A program made the translations under genes and the position numbers. Positions 16,401-24,366 of a stretch of DNA of 64,000 nt are shown here, in pieces. The stretch comes from Bacillota bacterium (lineage in GTDB: Bacteria; Bacillota; Desulfotomaculia; Desulfotomaculales; Ammonificaceae). Location of the stretch: NCBI GenBank assembly GCA_040755295.1, contig JBFMBK010000001.1, forward strand, positions 186,001 to 250,000. The letters run 5' to 3'. The stretch's first letter is position 1. Each line of letters begins with the position of its first letter. The notes beneath the pieces are model-generated. The model ran no database searches. It saw only the letters and a program-made list of their open reading frames with translations, and was not told the DNA's origin.

Positions 16401-16764
16401 CCACTCGCCACTAACCACTTGCCACTATTATCAAGTGGAGGTTCTGGGATTCGATTACTACAACACAAAGACCGGCGTAATCGAATCCGGCAGTCCGGAG
16501 AGGATCGCCATGTGGATGCTGGATACGGATTACGACGGCAGGAGCCTTTTCCCCAAGCAGGTCTTCTTCCCGATGGCCGGGGAAAAGGACGGCTGGTCGC
16601 GGCTTGCGAAGAACATGAAAGCCGAAATAGAGGTTGATTTGATTGAAGTTTACCGGGGCACGGTGTCCCTGCCCTTTGAAGCAGGCAAAAACCGGCGCAT
16701 TGCTATAAAGATCGTAGACGACCGAGGCATTGAAAGCTTAAAGATCATGGAGGTGGACTATTAA
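13417..16764 (+). CDS. Type III-like DNA adenine methyltransferase (Mod), with in-frame insertions
   Basis: A 1115-residue protein. DPPYG (about residue 194) precedes FDPTCGSGTT (about residue 480), the motif order of beta-class N6-adenine methyltransferases of type III Mod type. The N-terminus (KKPIEQYDHKGKKRVNNPPV) is typical of Mod partners of large helicase-nuclease Res proteins such as that at 19623. Between the motifs, residues about 290-470 are much more AT-rich than the flanks; this would be the target-recognition region. The C-terminal half contains two foreign segments read in frame: a small heptamer palindrome (15404-15489) and a 432 bp element (15994-16425) carrying a four-helix-bundle gene. 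Native sequence resumes at VEVLGFDYYNTKTGVIESGS. GTG 13417 lies 3 bp after the previous gene. Whether the insertions leave the enzyme active is open. Confidence 0.85.
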   Translation: MKAKGSGKKPIEQYDHKGKKRVNNPPVGLVTPETDKEAEKKRYAYDPHIDPALEFNSQRSRVEKIIDDGLGVATVEEAKAALEELKRLQEPYLDWAGKAERTSFEVPTVSLHVHERIDPRTIIEAVRRKNGKSLEQMSLFAAKEENPPLREAIEFYKHKHNWSNRLIAGDSLLVMNSLLEKEGMAGQVQMIYIDPPYGIKYGSNFQPFVNKRDVKDGKDEDLTQEPEMIKAFRDTWELGIHSYLSYLRDRLLLARELLHESGSIFVQISDENVHLVRNLLDEVFKKENFVAQINYKSMSALSQSGMATVYDYILWYARDKTRIKFRPLFKEQNITDDREYRFIDDDSQIGYRKLTEIEFSNLSKNDYSKLFRRSVLTSSGFTPSCTFEFKFKGIDCKPFGNKSWRTTRQGIETLITNNRIFILGTSPYFKQYYMDFPLIQLDNSWSDTAYAINRTYVVQTSPKSVQRCMLMTTDPGDLVFDPTCGSGTTACVAEQWGRRWITCDTSRVAVTLAKQRLITAVFDYYELSHPEEGVGSGFKYKTVPHITLKSIANNEDIDRIWNKYHPEIEKALADLSIAAGLSLKEWEMPFEFNPIWPEGVREPFERFRRLKKRMQDKMNESVQRNAQPETLYDQPFVDNSKTRVTGPFTVEAVPVPAVLPLDSSEWQVASEKANAKDQADLTDHSPLITNHFDNSIGRSGETLRQAEWRAELFKCGIRGKNMQHLLFSRVEPLAGTRWLHADAETKPNELGADSVKDQARTYLSPQRAVISFGPEHGPLEQRQVALAIEEAQTLVPKPKMIIFAAFQFDPEAAKDIDETDWPGVTLLKVQMNTDLLTDDLKKKRTGNESFWLIGQPDVKVVSEEWLVDSSNRRLLSYELCKKLSGFDSLAEINRLGAKDLSVYAAISQRRDLWVNIANQKGRGIDSGEHSGGTSKEQHGRVQTVPRDGEGLAGRIGNAADFIREIDLLGEDKRRRIVVELRGDKQIIERASKITIHSPLTTCHYYQVEVLGFDYYNTKTGVIESGSPERIAMWMLDTDYDGRSLFPKQVFFPMAGEKDGWSRLAKNMKAEIEVDLIEVYRGTVSLPFEAGKNRRIAIKIVDDRGIESLKIMEVDY
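15404..15489. repeat. Small heptamer inverted repeat inside mod
   Basis: Left arm 15404-15427 and right arm 15466-15489 match as inverted repeats at 18 of 24 positions and consist of agtggcg/agtggca-type heptamers. The word is the same as in the arms of the larger element 500 bp downstream. It looks like an empty or deleted relative of that element. The mod frame stays open through it (SSEWQVASEKANAKDQADL and onward). Confidence 0.7.
15994..16425. mobile_element. IVS-like element with four-helix-bundle gene, inserted in mod
   Basis: A 432 bp segment bounded by 29 bp inverted arms (15994-16022 and 16397-16425, 21 of 29 positions identical) made of agtggtt/agtggcg heptamers. Its length is an exact multiple of three and it introduces no stop in the mod frame. 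Inside, in another frame, lies a four-helix-bundle gene (16046-16414) of the kind carried by intervening sequences of 23S rRNA. The sequences on both sides join smoothly in the host protein (QPDVKV to YQVEVLGFDYY). I infer an insertion. No transposase or reverse transcriptase is visible, so the mechanism is unknown. Confidence 0.7.
16046..16414 (+). pseudogene. Four-helix-bundle (S23/IVP) gene with an internal amber codon
   Basis: From ATG 16046 (GGAGG at 16031) the frame gives SYQDLIVWQKSIDLVQKTY, GLTLQIRRAAVSIPANIAEG, GEFKQFLGMAKGSLAELETL, a full match to the four-helix-bundle family (23S rRNA intervening-sequence protein, related to Avd). It stops at TAG 16349-16351, but the same frame continues NCEEINKLLNGLLKSLSTRH to TAA 16412, the normal family C-terminus. 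So the gene is 122 codons with one nonsense mutation at codon 102, or is read through. The last codons (SLSTRH) are encoded by the right heptamer arm. A product of 101 residues would lose most of the fourth helix. Confidence 0.85.
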
Positions 16765-16766
16765 GG

Positions 16767-17918
16767 ATGACAGAAATCATTGATGATCTTAGTCTACTCA
16801 ATGACCAGTCTTTTTCTGATGCCATTAGCGAACTTGAAAACCTTATGTCACAAAGTGATCGGGCGTTTTTACTTGGTGCCGGGTGTAGTCGCTGCGCAGG
16901 ACTTCCTTTAACTATAGAATTGACAGAAGAAGTGATAAAAAGTTTAAAAGATGGATCAACAAATAGAACACTTTTACAATCCGTAATAGACTGCTTTGCG
17001 GGCGCTGATCAAGTCACTATCGAAGATTATATGAGCGAACTTATTGATTTGCTGGCTATTGCTAAACGTCGAAAACAATGTGGTGTATCTCAGGCCACGA
17101 TTAATTTGGTTGGGAAAACGTATGAATTGACAGATCTAGAGAATGCATTGGATGAAATCAAACAAAGAATATCTGACTGTATCGACAAGCCTGTAAGTAT
17201 TGATATGCATAAACGATTTGTCACAGCTATACACAGAACATTGCGAACAGGGAAAGCCAAAATCAAAGCAGTTGACTATTTTATACTTAACTACGATACA
17301 TTGATTGAAGATGCACTTGCCCTAGAGCGCTTATCTTACGTTGATGGCTTTAACGGTGGCGCAACCGGATGGTGGGACGCAGGGTCTTTTGAGAATGATG
17401 AAGTAGTTGCACGTGTGTTAAAAATTCATGGATCACTTGACTGGTGTTTATTAGAAGATGATACACTTCCGCGGCGCATACGTTCAGGAAAGGCTTTATC
17501 AACCATATTTCCTAGAGAAAAGGTTTTGATCTGGCCTGCGGCTACAAAATACCAGGAAACCCAACTCAATCCTTATGCACAAGTTTTGGAAGTTATGAGG
17601 CGTTCCTTAAGGCCGTACGTTGGATCCGAAGTCGTTCTTACAATATGTGGTTACCGGTTCGGTGATTCGCATGTGAATATCGAACTTGAAAAGGCTTTAC
17701 ATGAATCAGACGGTCGCCTAACCTATCTTATCTTTACTGAACTTGACGAGCCAGCAGGTGTAATTAAAGAATGGTTAGAAACACCGGAAATAAAGGACCA
17801 GGTGCGGATTTACGCGAAGCGCGGGTTTTTTCACGGCAAGAAGGCTATTGCTTCCAGCGTAGATTTGCCATGGTGGAAGTTTGAGACCCTTGTGAGATTG
17901 CTTGGAGGAGAACGATGA
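16767..17918 (+). CDS. SIR2-family NADase-like defence protein
   Basis: A 383-residue protein. FLLGAGCSRCAGLPL (residues 35-49) is the SIR2 nucleotide-binding loop (GAG-S), NYDTLIEDAL (175-184) supplies the conserved N-x-D, KIHGSLDW (219-226) carries the catalytic-type His221, and ICGYRFGDSHVN closes the Rossmann fold. In prokaryotic defence systems such SIR2 proteins hydrolyse NAD+ on phage infection. The next gene encodes HerA and overlaps by 4 bp; SIR2 with HerA is an established two-gene anti-phage pair in which a HerA hexamer binds SIR2. Here the pair is placed between the mod and res genes of a restriction system, 2 bp after mod. It is AT-rich compared with mod. Confidence 0.9.
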   Translation: MTEIIDDLSLLNDQSFSDAISELENLMSQSDRAFLLGAGCSRCAGLPLTIELTEEVIKSLKDGSTNRTLLQSVIDCFAGADQVTIEDYMSELIDLLAIAKRRKQCGVSQATINLVGKTYELTDLENALDEIKQRISDCIDKPVSIDMHKRFVTAIHRTLRTGKAKIKAVDYFILNYDTLIEDALALERLSYVDGFNGGATGWWDAGSFENDEVVARVLKIHGSLDWCLLEDDTLPRRIRSGKALSTIFPREKVLIWPAATKYQETQLNPYAQVLEVMRRSLRPYVGSEVVLTICGYRFGDSHVNIELEKALHESDGRLTYLIFTELDEPAGVIKEWLETPEIKDQVRIYAKRGFFHGKKAIASSVDLPWWKFETLVRLLGGER

Positions 17919-19630
17919 TGATTTATAGCCATAATCCTAATGATCCAGTAGAAAACCTTGCTATCGGAAAGATAATTGAAGTTGACGGGAATCACATTGT
18001 TGCTGAACTTGCCTCTAATATACACGAACTGTCGCGGATATTTGGTGGGGAAACATACAGAATCGGGCAATTCGGTTCTATCGTCAAAGTTCACTTTGGT
18101 AGGCGTATTATTTACGGTTATGTTGGCCGGTTAAGAATGAAGACCGAGTACGATAAGGAAATAGGTGTTACCCCTATACCCTCGGACGCTCGAATAATAG
18201 AAGCTGACCTATTTGGCGAAGGAGAATGGGTACTCGACACCAAAGTAACTCCGTCAGAATGGAGATTATGCTTCGATCGTGGTGTTTCAACCTTTCCTTT
18301 GCCGCAACAAACAATATATTTAACGCCTAGTGAAGAGCTGCGCTTTATTTACGGACATGGTAAAGGCGCAACGATCCATATCGGTGAACACGTTGGATCT
18401 GGAGGTACTCCGTGTTATGCAGATATTAATGAATTTATAGGTAAGCATACCGCAATTCTTGGCTCAACGGGTGCCGGAAAGTCGGGTGCTGTTGCTGCTA
18501 TACTCCATTCTTTGCTTGAACGCGGTACAACAATGAAGTACAGTTGTTGGACGCCTCGCATTGTCGTTTTAGATCCCCATAACGAATATGGGTCAGCATT
18601 TCCTTTACACAAACGTTTATCTACTGATGAAGGTTCGCTATCCCTGCCTTATTGGCTTTTAAATTTACAGGAAACCATTTCGCTTTTTATCGGAAAGACT
18701 GAGTTTGTAGCGACTTCTCAGGCAAATATTGTTAAGACGGCATTGCTTAATGCCAGAACTGCTGCGGCTGCTGGGATTAGCCTTGATCCCAAACAATTAA
18801 CAGTCGATTCACCGACCCCCTATTGTCTTGATAAGTTTAAAGAAGAAATTAATTCGCAAAGACCACCTGGACACAATAAAAAAGAGCAGGAACCTTTTGA
18901 TTCTGTTATTAATAAGTTGGAAGTTCTTCAACGCGACGCTCGAATGAATTTCCTCATGTTGCCATGGGATAAAACTTCAGATCCTTTCTCATGTATAATG
19001 TCGCAGTTCATTGGAGAAGGAAACCCTATTAGAATAGTAGATTTGTCGGGAGTTCCAAATGAAGTTGCCGGAATCACCAGCGCAGTAATTGCCAGAAGTC
19101 TTTTTAATTTTAAGATTTGGCAAAATGTTAAAGAACGGGAGGCAGAACCTATATTATTAGTTTGCGAAGAAGCTCATCGCTATGTACCCAATCGAGGCGA
19201 GGCCCAGTACGAGGCCGCTCAAGAAGCGATCCGCCGAATTGCCAAGGAAGGTCGTAAATATGGGCTGGGATTGTTTCTTGTTTCCCAGCGTCCGAGTGAG
19301 GTAGAGGCAACAGTTTTGTCTCAATGTAATACGTGGATAGTTCTGAGAATTACTAACGATATTGATCGGGAGCATGTTCGATCTATTCTTCCCGATTCCC
19401 TTGCTGGTTTATCCAAGGTATTATCAGGGTTGAGGCGTCAAGAAGCAATCTTTGTAGGACAAGCAGCAATGCTACCTTCGCGAATTTTGATACGTACTTT
19501 AGTTACAGAACAACTACCGCGTTCCTATGATATTGATTTTGAAAAAGGTTGGCAGAACCCGCCGATGACAAATGAAAGAATAGCTGAGATAGCTAATCGT
19601 TGGCGGCTACAGAAAAGAGAAAATGAGTAG
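17915..19630 (+). CDS. HerA-like hexameric ATPase, partner of SIR2
   Basis: A 571-residue protein. Residues 10-75 resemble a HAS-barrel. GSTGAGKS (183-190) is Walker A, ILLVCEEAHRYVPNRG (about 412-427) contains Walker B, and VSQRPSEVEATVLSQCNTWI is the sensor and arginine-finger region of HerA/FtsK-like DNA-pumping ATPases (DUF87). In the SIR2-HerA system the ATPase forms a hexamer that scaffolds the NADase and may act on DNA ends. It overlaps the SIR2 gene by 4 bp and the restriction gene by 8 bp, so translation of all three is coupled. AT-rich like the SIR2 gene, which suggests they moved as one cassette. Confidence 0.92.
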   Translation: MMIYSHNPNDPVENLAIGKIIEVDGNHIVAELASNIHELSRIFGGETYRIGQFGSIVKVHFGRRIIYGYVGRLRMKTEYDKEIGVTPIPSDARIIEADLFGEGEWVLDTKVTPSEWRLCFDRGVSTFPLPQQTIYLTPSEELRFIYGHGKGATIHIGEHVGSGGTPCYADINEFIGKHTAILGSTGAGKSGAVAAILHSLLERGTTMKYSCWTPRIVVLDPHNEYGSAFPLHKRLSTDEGSLSLPYWLLNLQETISLFIGKTEFVATSQANIVKTALLNARTAAAAGISLDPKQLTVDSPTPYCLDKFKEEINSQRPPGHNKKEQEPFDSVINKLEVLQRDARMNFLMLPWDKTSDPFSCIMSQFIGEGNPIRIVDLSGVPNEVAGITSAVIARSLFNFKIWQNVKEREAEPILLVCEEAHRYVPNRGEAQYEAAQEAIRRIAKEGRKYGLGLFLVSQRPSEVEATVLSQCNTWIVLRITNDIDREHVRSILPDSLAGLSKVLSGLRRQEAIFVGQAAMLPSRILIRTLVTEQLPRSYDIDFEKGWQNPPMTNERIAEIANRWRLQKRENE

Positions 19631-22433
19631 TAGAAACACTATCAATAGACTTATCATTAACTCCCCCTACGAGGAGCCTAAGCAGTATTGGAGCTACGAC
19701 CGGGAGACCCGTTTGTTCTCGTTAAAAGAAGGCAGGCGTCCGGCCGGGTACGTTATTGCCTCTGAACATTCCAAGACTTTTGATGATCCGGGAGTGTTTA
19801 TCGAACTGCCCCTCGTAAACCAGATTCGCCCCCGCGTGAAGGCATGGCGTGAAGCGGGATACCCCGGCGTCACGGGAATAACCAAACGGTTGCTGGAACA
19901 CTGGTTGAACCCGGAGGAGCGGGAATACCGGCGGTTTTTCTTCTGCCAGTTGGAAGCGATAGAGACGCTTATCTGGCTTGCCGAAGCGCCGGCGGCGGAA
20001 AAGGTCGGCATAGAAATCCCGTCGGACGGCGGGCCGTTTCTGCGGCATTGCGCTAAAATGGCTACCGGCACGGGCAAGACGATTGTTATGGCGATGCTGA
20101 TCGCCTGGCAGGTGCTGAACAAGGTTACTTACCCGCAGGACACTCGTTTTTCTAAGAACGTTTTTGTTATAGCGCCGGGACTTACGGTGAAAAACCGCTT
20201 ACAGGTTCTTGTTCCGGCTGGAACCAATAACTATTATGAGGAGTTTAACATTTGCCCCGGGGGTCTGTTGGACAGGCTTCGGCAGGGGAAGGTGCTTATC
20301 CGCAACTGGCACGTGCTGAACTGGGAAACGGAGGAGCAGGTCGCCAAGAAGAAAAGCGTGGACAAACGGGGCGCCAAAAGTAACGAAGCTTATATTCGGG
20401 ATGTTCTCGGTGAGCTTGCGGGTGTGAAAAATATTATTGTTATCAACGATGAAGCGCACCATGCCTGGCGTGTGCCCGCAGAATCAAAAGTAAAAGGTTT
20501 GAAAAAGGAGGATATAGAGCAGGCCACTAAATGGATCGGCGGTCTGGACCGGATTCATACCGGCCGCGGAATCCTTTCGTGCTACGATTTTTCGGCGACA
20601 CCGTTTGCTCCGTCAGGAAAGAAAAGTTCGGAAGAAGCGTTATTCGGCTGGATAGTAAGCGATTTCGGACTGAACGACGCCATCGAATCCGGGCTGGTCA
20701 AGACGCCCCGGGTTGTGGTTCGCGACGACGGGGTTCCGGACGCCAAGACGTATAAATCGAGACTTTACCACATTTACGAGTGGGTTAAAGACGACCTGAA
20801 CCGGAAGGCGGAGGAGCAAGAGCCCCTGCCGGATTTGGTCATCAACGGGTATTACCTGTTAGGAAAAGACTGGCTGGAAGCGGCTAAAACATGGGGGGCG
20901 CAGGGGTTCCGGACGCCCCCGGTTATGATTTCCGTCGCCAACCGGACGGAAACAGCGGCGCGCATCAAATATGCGTTTGACCACAAAAAGATCCGTATTG
21001 ATGAACTCTGTATTCCCGAAAGAACGCTGCATATTGACTCCAAGGTACTCGATATGGCAGAGGCGCAGGAAGAGAGCGGTTTCTTTATCGACGCCGTGGA
21101 AGATGAGGAGACGAAAGACGACTCTGCACGGAAGCTGTCCAAGAAGGAAAAGGCAGAACTTCTGCGCCAAACCGTCGATACGGTGGGGCAGGCAGGAAAA
21201 CCGGGAGAGCAGATCCAAAAGGTGATCTCGGTCGGCATGCTGTCGGAAGGCTGGGATGCAAAGACCGTTACCCATGTAATGGGCCTGCGTGCTTTTTCCA
21301 GCCAATTGTTGTGTGAGCAAGTAGTAGGAAGGGGTCTGAGGAGAACATCTTACGAGATCAACCCTGAGACGGGATTGTTCGATGCGGAGTACGTAAACAT
21401 TTTCGGCGTCCCGTTTACTTTTCTGCCGCACGAATCGCAGGACGGGCCACCGCCTCCGCCACCGCCGCCGAAGACTAAGATAGAACCTGTCAAGGAAAAG
21501 CAGCGGTATGAGATCAACTGGCCGAATATCATTCGCATTGATCATGTTTACAAGCCGGAACTGAAACTGAATGTAAATGAAGTAAAGCCCTTGGAATTAA
21601 ATGCTTATGAAACGCCGACATTAGCGGAGCTTGCGCCTATTATCGAGGGTAAGCCCGATGTCACCAAGATTTCGGAGATTAATCTCGAAGATCTGGGCCG
21701 GAAATACCGAACCCAAAAGATTGTGTTTGAATCGGCGGCAGAAGTATTCGACCAGATGAAACCGAATTGGAAGGGGAAAAGAGAGTACTTGCTTGCCCAG
21801 GTAATCCGGCTCGTGGAAAGGTTCATTAAGTCTGACAAGATTCACATTTCCCCTGCTCTTTTTAATCATAGTGAAATAAAGCGCCGGATACTGCTGACGC
21901 TTAACATGAGCAAAGTGGTGCACCATATTTGGGGAGCCATCCGTTCAGAGAATACGGAAGCCGTGGTCCCGGTGTTCGACGGCGAAAGGCCCATTCGTTC
22001 AACAGGCGATATGCGGCCATGGTACACATCAAAACCCTGCGAGTATACAAAGAAGTCGCATATCAACCTGTGTGTTTTTGACAGCGCCTGGGAAGCCAGC
22101 GATGCCTTTGAATTGGACCGGAATCCGAATGTCGCTGCGTGGGTGAAGAACGACCATCTGGGGTTCGAGGTCCTTTATGTATATAAGGGTGTCGTACGTA
22201 AGTACCGTCCGGATTTCATCATCCGGCTGATAACGGGCGAGTTTCTTATTCTCGAAACAAAGGGTCAGGAGACTGAGCAGGACAAAAGAAAGCATGAATC
22301 TTTGGACGAATGGGTGAAAGCGGTTAACGCTCAAGGCGGTTTCGGCCGCTGGCGCTGGGCAGTAACCCGTGAACCCGGCGAAATTACGGTGGTGCTTGTG
22401 GAATGCGGGAGTGCCATACATTGCCCTGCGTGA
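19623..22433 (+). CDS. Type III-like restriction helicase-nuclease (Res)
   Basis: A 936-residue superfamily 2 helicase with C-terminal nuclease. CAKMATGTGKTIVMAMLIAW (about residues 143-162) is motif I, INDEAHHAWR (about 274) the DEAH motif II, YDFSATPFAPSGKK motif III, and EQVVGRGLRRTSYE (about 563) motif VI. Near the end, YRPDFIIRLITGEFLILETK (about 862) shows the PD-ExK nuclease pattern. A proline run (eight to nine P) lies near residue 612. The architecture fits large Res proteins that pair with the mod gene 3 kb upstream. Such enzymes cut unmethylated DNA after ATP-driven tracking. A relic of a second copy lies at 24505. Confidence 0.9.
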   Translation: MSSRNTINRLIINSPYEEPKQYWSYDRETRLFSLKEGRRPAGYVIASEHSKTFDDPGVFIELPLVNQIRPRVKAWREAGYPGVTGITKRLLEHWLNPEEREYRRFFFCQLEAIETLIWLAEAPAAEKVGIEIPSDGGPFLRHCAKMATGTGKTIVMAMLIAWQVLNKVTYPQDTRFSKNVFVIAPGLTVKNRLQVLVPAGTNNYYEEFNICPGGLLDRLRQGKVLIRNWHVLNWETEEQVAKKKSVDKRGAKSNEAYIRDVLGELAGVKNIIVINDEAHHAWRVPAESKVKGLKKEDIEQATKWIGGLDRIHTGRGILSCYDFSATPFAPSGKKSSEEALFGWIVSDFGLNDAIESGLVKTPRVVVRDDGVPDAKTYKSRLYHIYEWVKDDLNRKAEEQEPLPDLVINGYYLLGKDWLEAAKTWGAQGFRTPPVMISVANRTETAARIKYAFDHKKIRIDELCIPERTLHIDSKVLDMAEAQEESGFFIDAVEDEETKDDSARKLSKKEKAELLRQTVDTVGQAGKPGEQIQKVISVGMLSEGWDAKTVTHVMGLRAFSSQLLCEQVVGRGLRRTSYEINPETGLFDAEYVNIFGVPFTFLPHESQDGPPPPPPPPKTKIEPVKEKQRYEINWPNIIRIDHVYKPELKLNVNEVKPLELNAYETPTLAELAPIIEGKPDVTKISEINLEDLGRKYRTQKIVFESAAEVFDQMKPNWKGKREYLLAQVIRLVERFIKSDKIHISPALFNHSEIKRRILLTLNMSKVVHHIWGAIRSENTEAVVPVFDGERPIRSTGDMRPWYTSKPCEYTKKSHINLCVFDSAWEASDAFELDRNPNVAAWVKNDHLGFEVLYVYKGVVRKYRPDFIIRLITGEFLILETKGQETEQDKRKHESLDEWVKAVNAQGGFGRWRWAVTREPGEITVVLVECGSAIHCPA

Positions 22434-22882
22434 TGTTTATCGGATAATTTTAAAAGATGCGCCGTCCTTCACCTTCGGGGGAATCCCTAAAACCTTATTA
22501 AACTTTTTGGCCCTTAAAGTTAAATGGCCACGGGGACGGTTCGGGTGACAACATATATATAAATAGGCTACGATAAAAGAGAAACTGTACGCAAAGCCAC
22601 CTTGGTAATGTTGACAGAACCGCCCCACTGACATTTGTGGGCGAACTGCTATGAGCCTATTACTCTACCCTTTAAGGTGGGTGGTGCTAACTTCAACTGG
22701 GAGAGTTGTTGACTCGTGTGCCAAATGAAGACAAACTCGAAAAGGTCAAGTAGACGGGACGTTCTCGTTTTGATTCCTGTTTCGCATAGATTTGTTCCCG
22801 CATGTTTCCGTTTCGTGGGAACGCCGGAAGTTAAAAGAATAACTGCTTAGGGGGTTTTCCTGTCAAAGAAGAGGGGAACAAT
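22434..22882. other. Gap after the restriction operon
   Basis: No gene is visible on either strand. It contains some hairpin-forming stretches, for instance gttcccgc near 22795 against gtgggaac near 22816. No T-rich terminator was found for the res gene. The stretch may hold remains of a lost gene or an unrecognised RNA. Confidence 0.4.
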
Positions 22883-23533
22883 TTGCAGAATCGGTTACAG
22901 AAAGCGGATTTCATTGCGTTAGTTTGTTCCGACAATGAGGAAGTTCGGAAGCGATTCCAGAACCGGTTTTCGGCAGAAATAAACGCTTTTGTTGAGGCAA
23001 TTTTTGCTGCCTACGAAGCCTTTGAGCGGGCCATTGACAAACCCATTAATAATGAGAGAATAGCCTACGTGGCAGCATTTCTATTTAACGCCTTGGACAA
23101 CCTGGTAGTCTCCACTAATTTGTTACTTGCAGGCCATCTCATAGTTTCGGGGCACCTGACAAGGCAATTCGGCGAGTCCGTCGCAATGGCTCTACTACTC
23201 TCAAATGATAATCTCAACTTCTTTTCTGAATTCAAAAGGCTGGGTCCAAAATATCCAGTTCACAAATCATTGAACTACGTAAGCAGAAACCTGCGTCAGT
23301 TGGGACTGGATAGGGGCGCTTGGGCAAAGTTTATGGAGATTAATCAGGCCTATGATACAAGCAGCCATGCATCAGCGTTTTCTCTTTGTAAAATACTCCA
23401 CTTTGACAGCGGGGGTGTCAGTATCGGTGGCGACTATGATTCTTCCAAGGAACTTGGGTACGAGAAAGAGCTCAAGCGCCGTATAAGTGCTGCACGTAGC
23501 CTACAGAACGTAATTGAAGCGATCCATAAGTGA
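22883..23533 (+). CDS. Hypothetical helical protein in the defence island
   Basis: A 216-residue protein that I do not recognise. It is mostly alpha-helical by residue pattern, with charged N- and C-termini and a hydrophobic centre (VAAFLFNALDNLVVSTNLLLAGHLIVSG) that could be one buried helix pair and not membrane. The sequence around FMEINQAYDTSSHASAFSL is Ser/His-rich. The TTG start at 22883 is preceded by GAGGGGAAC. Composition is close to the flanking island. Its position downstream of a restriction/SIR2-HerA operon suggests an accessory or defence role, but nothing in the sequence proves it. Confidence 0.7.
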   Translation: MQNRLQKADFIALVCSDNEEVRKRFQNRFSAEINAFVEAIFAAYEAFERAIDKPINNERIAYVAAFLFNALDNLVVSTNLLLAGHLIVSGHLTRQFGESVAMALLLSNDNLNFFSEFKRLGPKYPVHKSLNYVSRNLRQLGLDRGAWAKFMEINQAYDTSSHASAFSLCKILHFDSGGVSIGGDYDSSKELGYEKELKRRISAARSLQNVIEAIHK

Positions 23534-23688
23534 GAATAGGAACGCCCCAGAATTGCCCCTACAAGCCCCTTACGTTAGAATGGCCACAATGGGGCGCGTA
23601 GGAGGTTGTTCAAAGATTGGAATCACAGACTAGGGGACTCGAAAACCTTTATCGAAGAAAAATAAAAGCCATTTTGTAGTTACGAAGC

Positions 23689-24366
23689 ATGATGATAATG
23701 TGCTTGATACATTTTAGTATCGTTAAAACCTTGTCTCTTTTTTTTGGTAAGCTTTACTGGTTTTCCATTTATCGGATAATTTTATGGTGGGTAGAAAAAC
23801 GCGGTGTTGAAAAAGAAAACAGGGGTTTTGTAGCAGACCTGTACGTACCAATATGTATGGTATTTTCCTTAACAACGGTCTTCTGGGCACATGGAGTTTG
23901 GGTTCTGTGTGTAGGAGCATATAGACTTTACGAAATCATAATAAATCAGATAAACTTTTTGTTTGTTAAAAGAGGGACGATTAGAAGTCGTAGACGCGCG
24001 ATACTTTTAGCCTTTTTAAGTTATTTTGAGATTGTCTTCTGGTTTGCGGCTGCCTTAGCGGCTCAACCCAAACTCTTTTATTTCAGTGAAGAGCTACAGA
24101 CGCACTGGGTTTGTAGCAACTTAGGTCACAACTGGTCAACTTGTGGGTATCTTTATTCGAGCTTTATAAACACGACGACCTTCGGGACGACCCTTCAAAT
24201 ATTGCCGAAAGAGCCCCTTGGAGCGTTTATCTTGTTCCTACAGGCAATCGTTGGGTTCTTTATGACATTAGTGATCTTAACGAGCTTCATAGCTTGCCTA
24301 CCTATTAGAAAGAGTACTGATCCGGCGGAGCAAGACCTACCTATTAAGGAAAGCATTGACCCTTAG
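23689..24366 (+). CDS. Membrane protein with ion-channel-like pore region
   Basis: A 225-residue protein with about four hydrophobic segments. The C-terminal part has the layout of two-TM K+-channel pores: a TM helix (FEIVFWFAAALAAQ), an amphipathic pore helix and loop (YLYSSFINTTTFGTTLQI), then a last TM helix (LGAFILFLQAIVGFFMTLVI). In true channels the loop is TxGYGD; here it reads TTFGTT, so selectivity is uncertain. Small channel-like proteins occur as membrane-disrupting effectors in defence islands, which fits the location, but this is inference. The start is uncertain between ATG 23689 and 23698, neither with a strong ribosome site. Confidence 0.6.
   Translation: MMIMCLIHFSIVKTLSLFFGKLYWFSIYRIILWWVEKRGVEKENRGFVADLYVPICMVFSLTTVFWAHGVWVLCVGAYRLYEIIINQINFLFVKRGTIRSRRRAILLAFLSYFEIVFWFAAALAAQPKLFYFSEELQTHWVCSNLGHNWSTCGYLYSSFINTTTFGTTLQILPKEPLGAFILFLQAIVGFFMTLVILTSFIACLPIRKSTDPAEQDLPIKESIDP

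Noticed and set aside
20859-21545. 228-codon minus-strand frame inside res
   Set aside because: The res frame has helicase motifs throughout this stretch; the antisense frame has no start signal and no recognisable fold.
22640-22840. Possible structured RNA in the gap after res
   Set aside because: Some short inverted repeats are present but no known RNA signature or terminator could be recognised.
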